DNA of 64,000 nucleotides from an uncultured Clostridia bacterium (lineage in GTDB: Bacteria; Bacillota; Clostridia; Christensenellales; UBA1242), in contig CALBOE010000006.1 in the NCBI GenBank assembly GCA_937896905.1, forward strand, positions 124,001-188,000, read 5' to 3'. Below, piece by piece: positions 36,452 through 43,460 of this stretch (positions within the stretch are counted from its first letter, which is position 1; every line of letters starts with the position of its first letter). The position numbers and the translations under genes were made by a program. Under the pieces are notes generated by a model. It did not search any database and was not told the DNA's origin. It was given only the letters and a program-made list of their open reading frames with translations.

Positions 36452-36480
36452 ATTATATCATAGCCAAACCAAATTGACAA
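36452..36480 (-). promoter_or_regulatory. sigma-A promoter of secG
   Basis: TTGTCA (36475-36480), 17 nt, TATAAT (36452-36457), with AGGAG in a short leader. Confidence 0.65.
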
Positions 36481-36490
36481 GTATTTTTGG

Positions 36491-36715
36491 TTAAATTCTA
36501 AGGTATGTTAAGAAAATGAGCACAGCAAATAACAATAGCGCAACAATCATTAAACTAACTTTTTCAAACTTTTTTTGCGTGCCATTATAAATTTTAAAAA
36601 ATCTCATAACCAACACTAACGCCACAGAAAAAATTAACAACCAAATAACGGCAAACCAACCGTTTTCAATTCCTTGAATAAAATTAACAAACTGATAATA
36701 AATATTTAAATTCAT
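36491..36715 (-). CDS. small two-helix membrane protein, unknown
   Basis: The 74-residue protein has two hydrophobic helices (about residues 18-36 and 52-72) with a basic loop between (RFFKIYNGTQKKFEK). The start at 36715 (MNLNIYYQ) follows AAAGGG; the frame extends 27 nt further up without a ribosome site. It lies between gpmI and secG and has the size and topology of a second SecG-like subunit, but lacks the Gly-rich loop. No family recognised. Confidence 0.6.
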   Translation of the reverse strand: MNLNIYYQFVNFIQGIENGWFAVIWLLIFSVALVLVMRFFKIYNGTQKKFEKVSLMIVALLLFAVLIFLTYLRI

Positions 36716-36763
36716 AAATTTCCCTTTAATAAATTGTATCAAAAGAACTGCAATATGTCAATG

Positions 36764-38242
36764 CTAAACTAGCAAACTTTTACCTTTAAACTGCGAATTT
36801 TGTTCAACCTGCATTAAACTTAAAAAGGTTGGTGCAACGTCTTTAAGTTCTCCATTTTGTTTCATTTTAATGTTTTGGTTGGTTATTACTGCACAAATAA
36901 CTTTGTTTAACGTGTGTGCGGTGTGTTCTTCGCCCGTTTCTGTGCGCATTTGCTCAATGTTTCCATGGTCGGCAGTAATAAGCACAAAATAGTCGTGTTT
37001 AAGCGCATAATCTGCCACTTTTTTAACACATTTATCCAAGCACTCCAACGACTTAAGCGCTGCCAAATAATTCCCCGTGTGGCCAATCATATCTGCATTT
37101 GAATAGTTTATAATAATTGCATCATAATTTTTCTTTATGGATTTTATTGTGCTTTTTGTTATTTTTTTCGCTTGCATTTCAGGCAACACATCTAATTTAA
37201 CCACTTTTGCAGTTGGAATATGAATTCTATCTTCTCCTGCAAAGGGAGTTTCTTCCCCACCATTTAGAAAATAGGTTACATGCGCATATTTTGTGCTTTC
37301 GCTAATTTTAACCTGTGATTTGTTTAAATTGGAAAGATGCTCGCTTAGCGTTCCTTTAACCGCCTTTGTTGGATACAACACTAACGATTTTGCCGTTGAA
37401 ACATTTGCCATAGTGGTTATAAACGCTGGAAGTTCGTCATTAACTTTTTTTGCAAGTTGCCTTAACCTATCCTCCCTAAAATTGAAGAAGAAAACGCAGT
37501 CGTTTTTAGTTATTTTAGCGTTATGTTTTGTTTTTACCCTTGCTGGTTTAATAAACTCGTCCGTTTCGCCCTGAAAATGGCGCATTTTAAGGTGGTTATC
37601 AACGTTTTCAATGTCTTCCCCATCCGCACACCCAAACATGGCGTTAAAGGCTAAATTTGTGCGTTCTAGGTTGTTTTCTCTATCCATTGCATATGCTCTG
37701 CCAGAAATGCTTGCAATTTCGCAATTTTTTACCTGCTTTATGGCTCGCTTAATCTGCTTTAAATATTTTAAGCTGTCCGTTGTTCCGCAATCTCTGCCAT
37801 CGGTTATTAAATGTAAAAAAATTCTATTAACTTTGCTACTCGCAGCCCTAACAATTTCCAACGCATGATTAATGTTACTATGAACGTTTTTGTCACTCAT
37901 AAGCCCAACCAAATTCAAATTGCCGTTGTTTTTTTCTAACATTGATAAGGTTTTAACAAAATTTTTGTTTTTAAAGAATTTGCCAGATTTTATGTCGTCA
38001 TGAATTGCTTTAGCAGTTGACGTAATAACTCTCCCCGCACCAATGGTTGTGTGCCCAACTTCACTTCCGCCCATCACGCCTTCAAACAACCCAACCGCTT
38101 CGCCATCAGTCTTTAATAAAGAATGTGGGCCGTTTTTTAGCGAATGCAAAAAAGGTGTGTTTGCATTACTAACTGCGTTAAACTCACTTGGCGCACCTTC
38201 GCCATAGCCATCTAAAATTAACAAAATACCCTTTTTACTCAT
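36764..38242 (-). CDS. gpmI: cofactor-independent phosphoglycerate mutase
   Basis: GpmI interconverts 3- and 2-phosphoglycerate in glycolysis using two metal ions and a catalytic Ser. The 492-residue protein shows the metal-site opening LLILDGYGEG, GGSEVGHTTIGAGR holding the Ser, HLITDGRDC, SISGRAYAMDR, FNFREDR, and the late metal sites NYSNADMIGHTG and ITADHGN. It is slightly shorter than the usual 510. It lies downstream of pgk, but tpiA and eno, often in the same cluster, are not here. Confidence 0.96.
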   Translation of the reverse strand: MSKKGILLILDGYGEGAPSEFNAVSNANTPFLHSLKNGPHSLLKTDGEAVGLFEGVMGGSEVGHTTIGAGRVITSTAKAIHDDIKSGKFFKNKNFVKTLSMLEKNNGNLNLVGLMSDKNVHSNINHALEIVRAASSKVNRIFLHLITDGRDCGTTDSLKYLKQIKRAIKQVKNCEIASISGRAYAMDRENNLERTNLAFNAMFGCADGEDIENVDNHLKMRHFQGETDEFIKPARVKTKHNAKITKNDCVFFFNFREDRLRQLAKKVNDELPAFITTMANVSTAKSLVLYPTKAVKGTLSEHLSNLNKSQVKISESTKYAHVTYFLNGGEETPFAGEDRIHIPTAKVVKLDVLPEMQAKKITKSTIKSIKKNYDAIIINYSNADMIGHTGNYLAALKSLECLDKCVKKVADYALKHDYFVLITADHGNIEQMRTETGEEHTAHTLNKVICAVITNQNIKMKQNGELKDVAPTFLSLMQVEQNSQFKGKSLLV

Positions 38243-38262
38243 TTAAACCCCTTTTAAACAAA

Positions 38263-38292
38263 AGATGGGCACAAAAGTTACTTTGCCCATCT
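38263..38292 (-). terminator. hairpin between pgk and gpmI
   Basis: A perfect 9-bp stem (AGATGGGCA/TGCCCATCT) with a 12-nt loop lies between the pgk stop and the gpmI ribosome site, followed by TTTTGTTT on the minus strand. It may act as a partial terminator that lowers gpmI expression, or as an mRNA processing site. Confidence 0.6.
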
Positions 38293-38337
38293 AATATTTT
38301 AAATTAAAACATAATTCGTAACAACAAATTATTTCCC

Positions 38338-39519
38338 CTAAAATTCCTCAATCATATCAATGCAAGGAAGAGATTTGCCCTGCAAAAGCATTAAACTTGC
38401 GCCACCACCTGTGGAAATGTGGGTAATGTTCTTGCAAACACCCAAGGATTGAATTGCCGCAATGCTATCGCCACCGCCAACAATGGAAACGCCTTTGTTT
38501 TTTGCAACATATTTTGCAATTTTATTAGTTCCACGTTTGAATGGTTCATATTCATAAACGCCTAATGGGCCATTCCACACAATTGTTTTTGCCTTTTTAA
38601 TTTCCTTTTTAAATGCTTTAATTGTTTTAGGGCCAATGTCCATACCTTGATAATTATCCGCAAAGAAACCGCTTACAAAACGTTTAGGTTCTGCCTCGTC
38701 GCTAAAATCAATTGTTCCAATATTGTCAATAGGAAGAATAATTTTAACCCCCTTTTCTTTAGCCTTTTCATATATAGATTTAGCAAGGTCTAACTGTGAA
38801 CTATCGGTTATGGAATTTCCAACATTTCCACCAATTGCCTTTATGAATGTGTATGCCATTCCACCGCCAATTAAAATTGTATCCACCTTATCTAGCAGGT
38901 TTTCTACAACTGGCAATTTGTCGGCAACTTTTGCTCCACCCAAAATTGCAACAAATGGGTGTTCCGGCTTATTTAAAACCTTATGGAACATTTTAACTTC
39001 TTTTTCCACCAAAAAGCCCAAAACCGCTGGAATGTGCTGTGCAACACCATAGGTTGAAGCGTGCTTTCTGTGTGCAGTTGCAAATGCTTCCATAACAAAA
39101 ATGTCGGCCAACTTGGCAAGATTTTTTGCAAATGTTTCGTCATTCTTTTCTTCTTGCTTATAAAAACGAATATTTTCCAACATTAAAATTTCGCCGTCGT
39201 GCATGTTGTTTACCATTTCAACTGTAGACTTAGCTAAAACGTCTTCCGCAAAAGAAATTGGCATATCTAAAAGTTTAGAAAGGCGTGCCAAAACAGGGCG
39301 CAAAGATAGTTTAGAATCTATTTCACCATTTGGCCTGCCCATATGCGAACATAAAATAACTTTAGCTTTATGTTCAATCAAGTACTTAATTGTTGGAATT
39401 GTTGCGGAAATTCTTGTGTCGTCCACAATTTTTAGTTCCGAGTTAATTGGCACATTAAAGTCCACCCTAACCAAAACCCTCTTGCCAGCAACATCTACAT
39501 CTCTAATTGTTTTTTTCAT
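38338..39519 (-). CDS. pgk: phosphoglycerate kinase
   Basis: Pgk makes ATP from 1,3-bisphosphoglycerate. The 393-residue protein shows VLVRVDFNVPI, ILCSHMGRPNG, ENIRFYKQEEKND, FVAILGGAKVADKLPV, and the nucleotide-binding end VSIVGGGDSIAAI and ISTGGGASLML. The length is typical. GGAG precedes the ATG and a TTGAAA-16-TATACT promoter lies about 45 nt upstream. Confidence 0.97.
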   Translation of the reverse strand: MKKTIRDVDVAGKRVLVRVDFNVPINSELKIVDDTRISATIPTIKYLIEHKAKVILCSHMGRPNGEIDSKLSLRPVLARLSKLLDMPISFAEDVLAKSTVEMVNNMHDGEILMLENIRFYKQEEKNDETFAKNLAKLADIFVMEAFATAHRKHASTYGVAQHIPAVLGFLVEKEVKMFHKVLNKPEHPFVAILGGAKVADKLPVVENLLDKVDTILIGGGMAYTFIKAIGGNVGNSITDSSQLDLAKSIYEKAKEKGVKIILPIDNIGTIDFSDEAEPKRFVSGFFADNYQGMDIGPKTIKAFKKEIKKAKTIVWNGPLGVYEYEPFKRGTNKIAKYVAKNKGVSIVGGGDSIAAIQSLGVCKNITHISTGGGASLMLLQGKSLPCIDMIEEF

Positions 39520-39561
39520 TTTATCTCCAAATAGATAGAATTAACCTAGTATTATGCCATT

Positions 39562-39589
39562 AGTATAGCACAAGTGTTTTTTATTTCAA
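39562..39589 (-). promoter_or_regulatory. sigma-A promoter of pgk
   Basis: TTGAAA (39584-39589), 16 nt, TATACT (39562-39567). It overlaps the 3' end of the preceding gene. Confidence 0.6.
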
Positions 39590-40096
39590 AATAATTTTCG
39601 AATATTTATTAAATTTTCTTTCAAATTTTCCATTTTGAACAAAAGTTGTGCCATAATTATCGCAAAAAACATAACACTTCTTTGGCGAACAGTGTTCTAT
39701 CTTAGGCCTTATTCGTTTGCCGGATAGAACAATTTTGTTGTATCGCAAACAGTTGGCACTCTCGTCGCCCACAAAAAATTGACATTTTTTTAAACAAACC
39801 AAAACCCCTTTGTTTGCAGGTTGAATTTCAATTTTGTCGCCATCACAAACAATTATCGACTTTTGCCTTCGCTTCTTACTAACAACAAAAACTCCAGCAA
39901 CAACAGTTGCGTTTAATTTGCTTGCTAGTTGTAATAATTCTTTTGTTACAATGGCAGATTTCAACAATTCGTCCTCAACAACGTAATTATAAATAATGCC
40001 AAAGTTAAATATCAGCAGGTCACATTTTTTTAGTTTTAAAAAACAATTAATATAAAACGACTTATAACTTCCACCAGAAACCGCAACAATCCTCAT
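39581..40096 (-). CDS. unknown protein, faintly nitrilase-like
   Basis: The 171-residue product is Lys/Cys-rich (nine Cys) with alternating short beta strands. The segment LKKCDLLIFNFGII, then LLQLASKLNATVVAGVFVV and SIIVCDGDKIEIQ, vaguely follows the strand order of a carbon-nitrogen hydrolase, but no catalytic Glu-Lys-Cys set is clear and the length is too short. I do not recognise the family. The ATG at 40096 has no normally spaced ribosome site; a TACAAT box ends 5 nt before it. Confidence 0.6.
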   Translation of the reverse strand: MRIVAVSGGSYKSFYINCFLKLKKCDLLIFNFGIIYNYVVEDELLKSAIVTKELLQLASKLNATVVAGVFVVSKKRRQKSIIVCDGDKIEIQPANKGVLVCLKKCQFFVGDESANCLRYNKIVLSGKRIRPKIEHCSPKKCYVFCDNYGTTFVQNGKFERKFNKYSKIILK

Positions 40097-40129
40097 ACTC
40101 CATTGTATGGATATTGGTTTGTTTTTGAC

Positions 40130-40444
40130 TTATAAACACTCCACACTTGCGTTTAGCATTGCTTGAATGTTTGAGTTTTTTATGTAATAAACAACCGTTT
40201 TGCCAACTCTGTTGCAGCCCACAATGTTTTGAGCTTTTAAAATTTTAAGTTGATGGCTTACAGTTGTTTGATTGGCCGAAAGCACCAAAGAAATATCACC
40301 AACACAAAGTGGCTTAATTATTAAAAGGATAATTATCTTTAAGCGCGTGTCGTCACTAAACAGATAAAAGAACGTACTCATGTTTTTTAAATTGTCACTG
40401 CTTGGCAAGTATTGCTTTAATTTAATTTCTTCTACACAATCCAT
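40130..40444 (-). CDS. ArsR-family transcriptional regulator
   Basis: The 104-residue winged-helix protein has SDDTRLKIIILL, the recognition helix region SANQTTVSHQLKILKAQ and the wing VGKTVVYYI, as in ArsR/SmtB metal or redox sensors. The usual ELCVCDL motif is reduced to PLCVGDI, so only one of the two alpha-3 Cys is present; further Cys lie at residue 2 (DCVEE) and at the C-terminus (VECL). A divergent Cys-rich small gene may be its target. The start at 40444 is preferred over 40450 because of AGG spacing. Confidence 0.88.
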   Translation of the reverse strand: MDCVEEIKLKQYLPSSDNLKNMSTFFYLFSDDTRLKIIILLIIKPLCVGDISLVLSANQTTVSHQLKILKAQNIVGCNRVGKTVVYYIKNSNIQAMLNASVECL

Positions 40445-40557
40445 TTTCATACCTCAATTTTAGCATTATAAATTAATTTGCTAAAAAGTTAACAAATTGT
40501 TTAAATGTCGAATAAATACAAATATCAAAATATTTTGCATAAGGAGCAAGAAAAAAT

Positions 40558-40743
40558 ATGAATATAAATTCACTATACATATTATTTACAATTTTAATTG
40601 CCATCATTGCGCAAGCAACAAATACCGATTTAGCCAACAACACAACTTTCCTTTTAGTGCTACTTCTTGCTTTAGGAGCATACAATTGCAACAATAACAA
40701 CAATAATTGTTGCGCATTTAGAAACCAACAAAGCTTTATTTAA
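40558..40743 (+). CDS. small membrane protein with Cys/Asn tail
   Basis: The 61-residue protein has a hydrophobic segment (residues 6-20 and 30-42) followed by a tail YNCNNNNNNCCAFRN. The same Cys/Asn clustering appears in the head of the collagen-like protein. A GGAG lies 11 nt before the ATG. It is divergent from the ArsR regulator and ends in a terminator. Similar short proteins occur in spore coats, but no family was recognised and the role is unknown. Confidence 0.55.
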   Translation: MNINSLYILFTILIAIIAQATNTDLANNTTFLLVLLLALGAYNCNNNNNNCCAFRNQQSFI

Positions 40744-40814
40744 AAATTAAATAAACATAAATAATTAATAAATAAAAATGTTTTTATTAATTTATAAAAA
40801 TAATAAAACCAAAG

Positions 40815-40839
40815 AAAAACACTCCAAAAGAGTGTTTTT
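40815..40839. terminator. bidirectional terminator after the small gene
   Basis: AAAAACACTC pairs with GAGTGTTTTT around a 5-nt loop, between the small rightward gene and the end of the leftward trpS. Confidence 0.85.
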
Positions 40840-40908
40840 ATATATTTTTTTAATTAAATTTATTAATAATTTTAATTATTTTTAATATTTTTTATTTAAA
40901 ATAATTTT

Positions 40909-41955
40909 TTAATTAAAATAATTAATTCCCATATTTGTTTTCATTTTAATTAATTTTTCATTTGCAACTTTTCTTGCTTTTGCCGTGCCTTTTTTTAGTA
41001 TGTCCATAATGCGCTCTGGGGTTTTGCTTAATTCGTTTCGCCTTTCTCTAATTGGCGCAATAAGTTCCTGCAAAATGGCATTAAGGAACTTTTTAATTTT
41101 CATATCTCCAAGTCCACCACGTGAATAGTGCGCTTTTAATTCGTCTAAGTTGCTATATTCTGGCAAGAACTTTTCGAAGTGTTCTGGCTTGCAGAAAACA
41201 TCTAAATATGCAAACACTGTGTTGCCTTCAACCTTGCCAGGATCTTCCACATGAATGTGGTTAGGATCAGTGAACATAGAAAACACTTTTTGTTTAATTG
41301 TTTTTTCGTCGTCGCAAAGGTAAATGCAGTTGCCCAAACTTTTGCTCATTTTAGCCTTCCCATCTGTTCCAACTAAACGATAGCAGTTTTCGTTTTCAGG
41401 CAACACTGCCTTAGGTTCAACAAAAGTTTCACCATAAAGGTTATTAAAAGAACGAACAATTTCTCTTGCCTGTTCAAGCATTGGAAGTTGGTCTACCCCC
41501 ACAGGAATTATTGTTGCGTCGAATGCCACCATATCTGCCGTTTGGCTAACAGGGTAGGTTAAAAACCCCATTGGAATTGCTCCGCTAAAATCTTTTTGCT
41601 TTAACTCTTCTTTAACCGTTGGGTTACGTTCCAATCTTGCCAAAGTTACAAGGTTCATAAAATAAAACGTGAATTCTGTTAATTCACTAACTTCGCTTTG
41701 CACAAAGAATGTAACCTTTTCTGGGTTAAGCCCAACCGCCAAATAATCTAGCATAACATTTAGCACATTGTCCCTAACCTTTTGCACATTGCCGTAATTG
41801 TCGGTTAAAGCTTGGCTATCTGCCAACATAACGTAAAACTCGTCATATCCGCCTTTTTCCTGCAACTCAATTCTACGTTTTAAGCTGCCCACATAATGCC
41901 CTAAATGCAAGTTGCCGGTTGGCCTATCTCCTGTTAAAATAATTTTACCGCCCAT
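40909..41955 (-). CDS. trpS: tryptophanyl-tRNA synthetase
   Basis: TrpS charges tRNA-Trp. The 348-residue class I enzyme has GDRPTGNLHLGHYVGS (HIGH motif as HLGH), the substrate region DMVAFDATIIPVGVDQLPML and GKAKMSKSLGN (KMSKS). It is the only aminoacyl-tRNA synthetase in the window. A TTGCGT-17-TATAAT promoter and an AGGAG site precede the ATG; no T-box leader was seen in the short upstream region. Confidence 0.97.
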   Translation of the reverse strand: MGGKIILTGDRPTGNLHLGHYVGSLKRRIELQEKGGYDEFYVMLADSQALTDNYGNVQKVRDNVLNVMLDYLAVGLNPEKVTFFVQSEVSELTEFTFYFMNLVTLARLERNPTVKEELKQKDFSGAIPMGFLTYPVSQTADMVAFDATIIPVGVDQLPMLEQAREIVRSFNNLYGETFVEPKAVLPENENCYRLVGTDGKAKMSKSLGNCIYLCDDEKTIKQKVFSMFTDPNHIHVEDPGKVEGNTVFAYLDVFCKPEHFEKFLPEYSNLDELKAHYSRGGLGDMKIKKFLNAILQELIAPIRERRNELSKTPERIMDILKKGTAKARKVANEKLIKMKTNMGINYFN

Positions 41956-41976
41956 AATTTACTCCTAATTTTGCTT

Positions 41977-42005
41977 ATTATATCAAATTATAATAAAAAA
42001 CGCAA
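41977..42005 (-). promoter_or_regulatory. sigma-A promoter of trpS
   Basis: TTGCGT (42000-42005), 17 nt, TATAAT (41977-41982). The leader is about 20 nt. Confidence 0.6.
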
Positions 42006-42049
42006 AAGATTGCCATTCCCACAACAAATTTTCTTCAAAATAACTCAAA

Positions 42050-42078
42050 AAAAAGACCGATGCGCATTCGGTCTTTTT
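42050..42078 (-). terminator. terminator of the str operon
   Basis: On the minus strand AAAGACCGA pairs with TCGGTCTTT with a 7-nt loop, followed by a T run. It lies 90 nt after the tuf stop, beyond a tandem repeat. Confidence 0.85.
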
Positions 42079-42103
42079 CAATCTTCTTAATACATTTAAT
42101 TTG

Positions 42104-42182
42104 GAATTAACCAAGGATTGATGTTTAATTCTGCGAATTAACCAAGAATTGTTGTTCAATTCTGCGAATTAACCAAGAATTT
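42104..42182 (-). repeat. three tandem copies of the tuf 3' end
   Basis: A 31-bp unit recurs at 42104, 42135 and 42166, the last being the end of the tuf coding sequence. Copies 2 and 3 are nearly identical over the unit; copy 1 is shorter and more diverged. Each unit contains ILG-stop coding text and, in two copies, AATTCT facing AGAATT, so each can form a small hairpin. Confidence 0.85.
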
Positions 42183-43374
42183 CAGAAACAACGCCTGAAC
42201 CAACAGTTCTGCCACCTTCACGGATAGCGAATCTCATACCTTTTTCAATAGCGATTGGGTGGATAAGTTCGATTTCCATTGTGATGTTATCACCTGGCAT
42301 AACCATTTCAACACCATCTGGAAGTTTAATAGAACCAGTGATATCTGTAGTTCTAACGTAGAATTGTGGACGGTAGCCATTGAAGAATGGAGTGTGACGT
42401 CCGCCTTCTTCTTTCTTCAAAACGTAAACTTCGGCTTTGAAGTGAGTGTTAGGTTTAATTGAACCAGCTTTAGCCAATACTTGACCACGTTCAATTTCTG
42501 TTCTTTGAATACCACGAAGTAATAAACCTGCGTTATCACCAGAACGAGCTTCGTCTAATTGTTTACGGAACATTTCGATACCTGTAATAACAACTTTACG
42601 AGTAGGTTTAATACCAACCAATTCAACTTCTTCATTTAGGTGAATAGTACCACGTTCAACTCTACCAGTTGCAACAGTACCACGACCAGTAATAGAGAAC
42701 ACGTCTTCAACTGGCATTAAGAATGGTTTGTCAGTATCACGAACTGGATCTGGAATGTAAGAGTCAACGGCAGCCATTAATTCTTTAATGCAGTCGCAAG
42801 CTGGATCAGCAACATTTCCAGCAGCAGCAGCTTCAAGAGCTTTTAATGCACTACCTTTAATAACCGGAGTGTCATCTCCTGGGAAACCGTAAGAAGATAA
42901 CAAATCACGGATTTCCATTTCAACCAATTCAAGGATTTCTGGGTCATCAACTTGGTCGGTTTTGTTCATGAATACAACAATGTATGGAACGCCTACTTGA
43001 CGAGCAAGCAAGATGTGTTCTTTTGTTTGAGGCATTGGGCCGTCTGTAGATGCAACAACAAGGATTGCACCGTCCATTTGAGCAGCACCAGTAATCATGT
43101 TTTTAACGTAGTCTGCGTGTCCTGGGCAGTCAACGTGAGCGTAGTGACGATTTGCAGTTTCGTACTCGATGTGTGATGTGTTAATTGTAATACCACGAGC
43201 TCTTTCTTCTGGGGTGTTATCAATACCAGCATAGTCTTTTTTATCTGCATTGAAACCCATACCAGCCAAAGTTAGGTTGATAGCAGCAGTAAGAGTTGTT
43301 TTGCCGTGGTCAACGTGACCAATAGTACCAATATTTACGTGTGGTTTGGTTCTATCAAATTTAGCTTTTGCCAT
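42169..43374 (-). CDS. tuf: elongation factor Tu
   Basis: EF-Tu carries aminoacyl-tRNA to the ribosome as a GTPase. The 401-residue protein has GHVDHGKTTL (G1), RGITINTSHIEYE (G2), DCPGHADY (G3), NKTDQ (G4) and GSALKA (G5), then the two barrel domains ending VVSEILG. It has its own promoter in the gap after fusA, in addition to the str operon promoter, and an AAGGAG site. Confidence 0.98.
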   Translation of the reverse strand: MAKAKFDRTKPHVNIGTIGHVDHGKTTLTAAINLTLAGMGFNADKKDYAGIDNTPEERARGITINTSHIEYETANRHYAHVDCPGHADYVKNMITGAAQMDGAILVVASTDGPMPQTKEHILLARQVGVPYIVVFMNKTDQVDDPEILELVEMEIRDLLSSYGFPGDDTPVIKGSALKALEAAAAGNVADPACDCIKELMAAVDSYIPDPVRDTDKPFLMPVEDVFSITGRGTVATGRVERGTIHLNEEVELVGIKPTRKVVITGIEMFRKQLDEARSGDNAGLLLRGIQRTEIERGQVLAKAGSIKPNTHFKAEVYVLKKEEGGRHTPFFNGYRPQFYVRTTDITGSIKLPDGVEMVMPGDNITMEIELIHPIAIEKGMRFAIREGGRTVGSGVVSEILG

Positions 43375-43407
43375 AATATAAATCTCCTTTATTTAATAAA
43401 CAATAAT

Positions 43408-43437
43408 ATTGTACTTTAAACCAACATTCAAAGTCAA
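43408..43437 (-). promoter_or_regulatory. internal promoter of tuf
   Basis: TTGACT (43432-43437), 18 nt, TACAAT (43408-43413), followed by a 25-nt leader with AAGGAG. This would raise EF-Tu output above that of the rest of the operon. Confidence 0.65.
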
Positions 43438-43460
43438 GCAAATTTAGCAATTAAAGTTAA

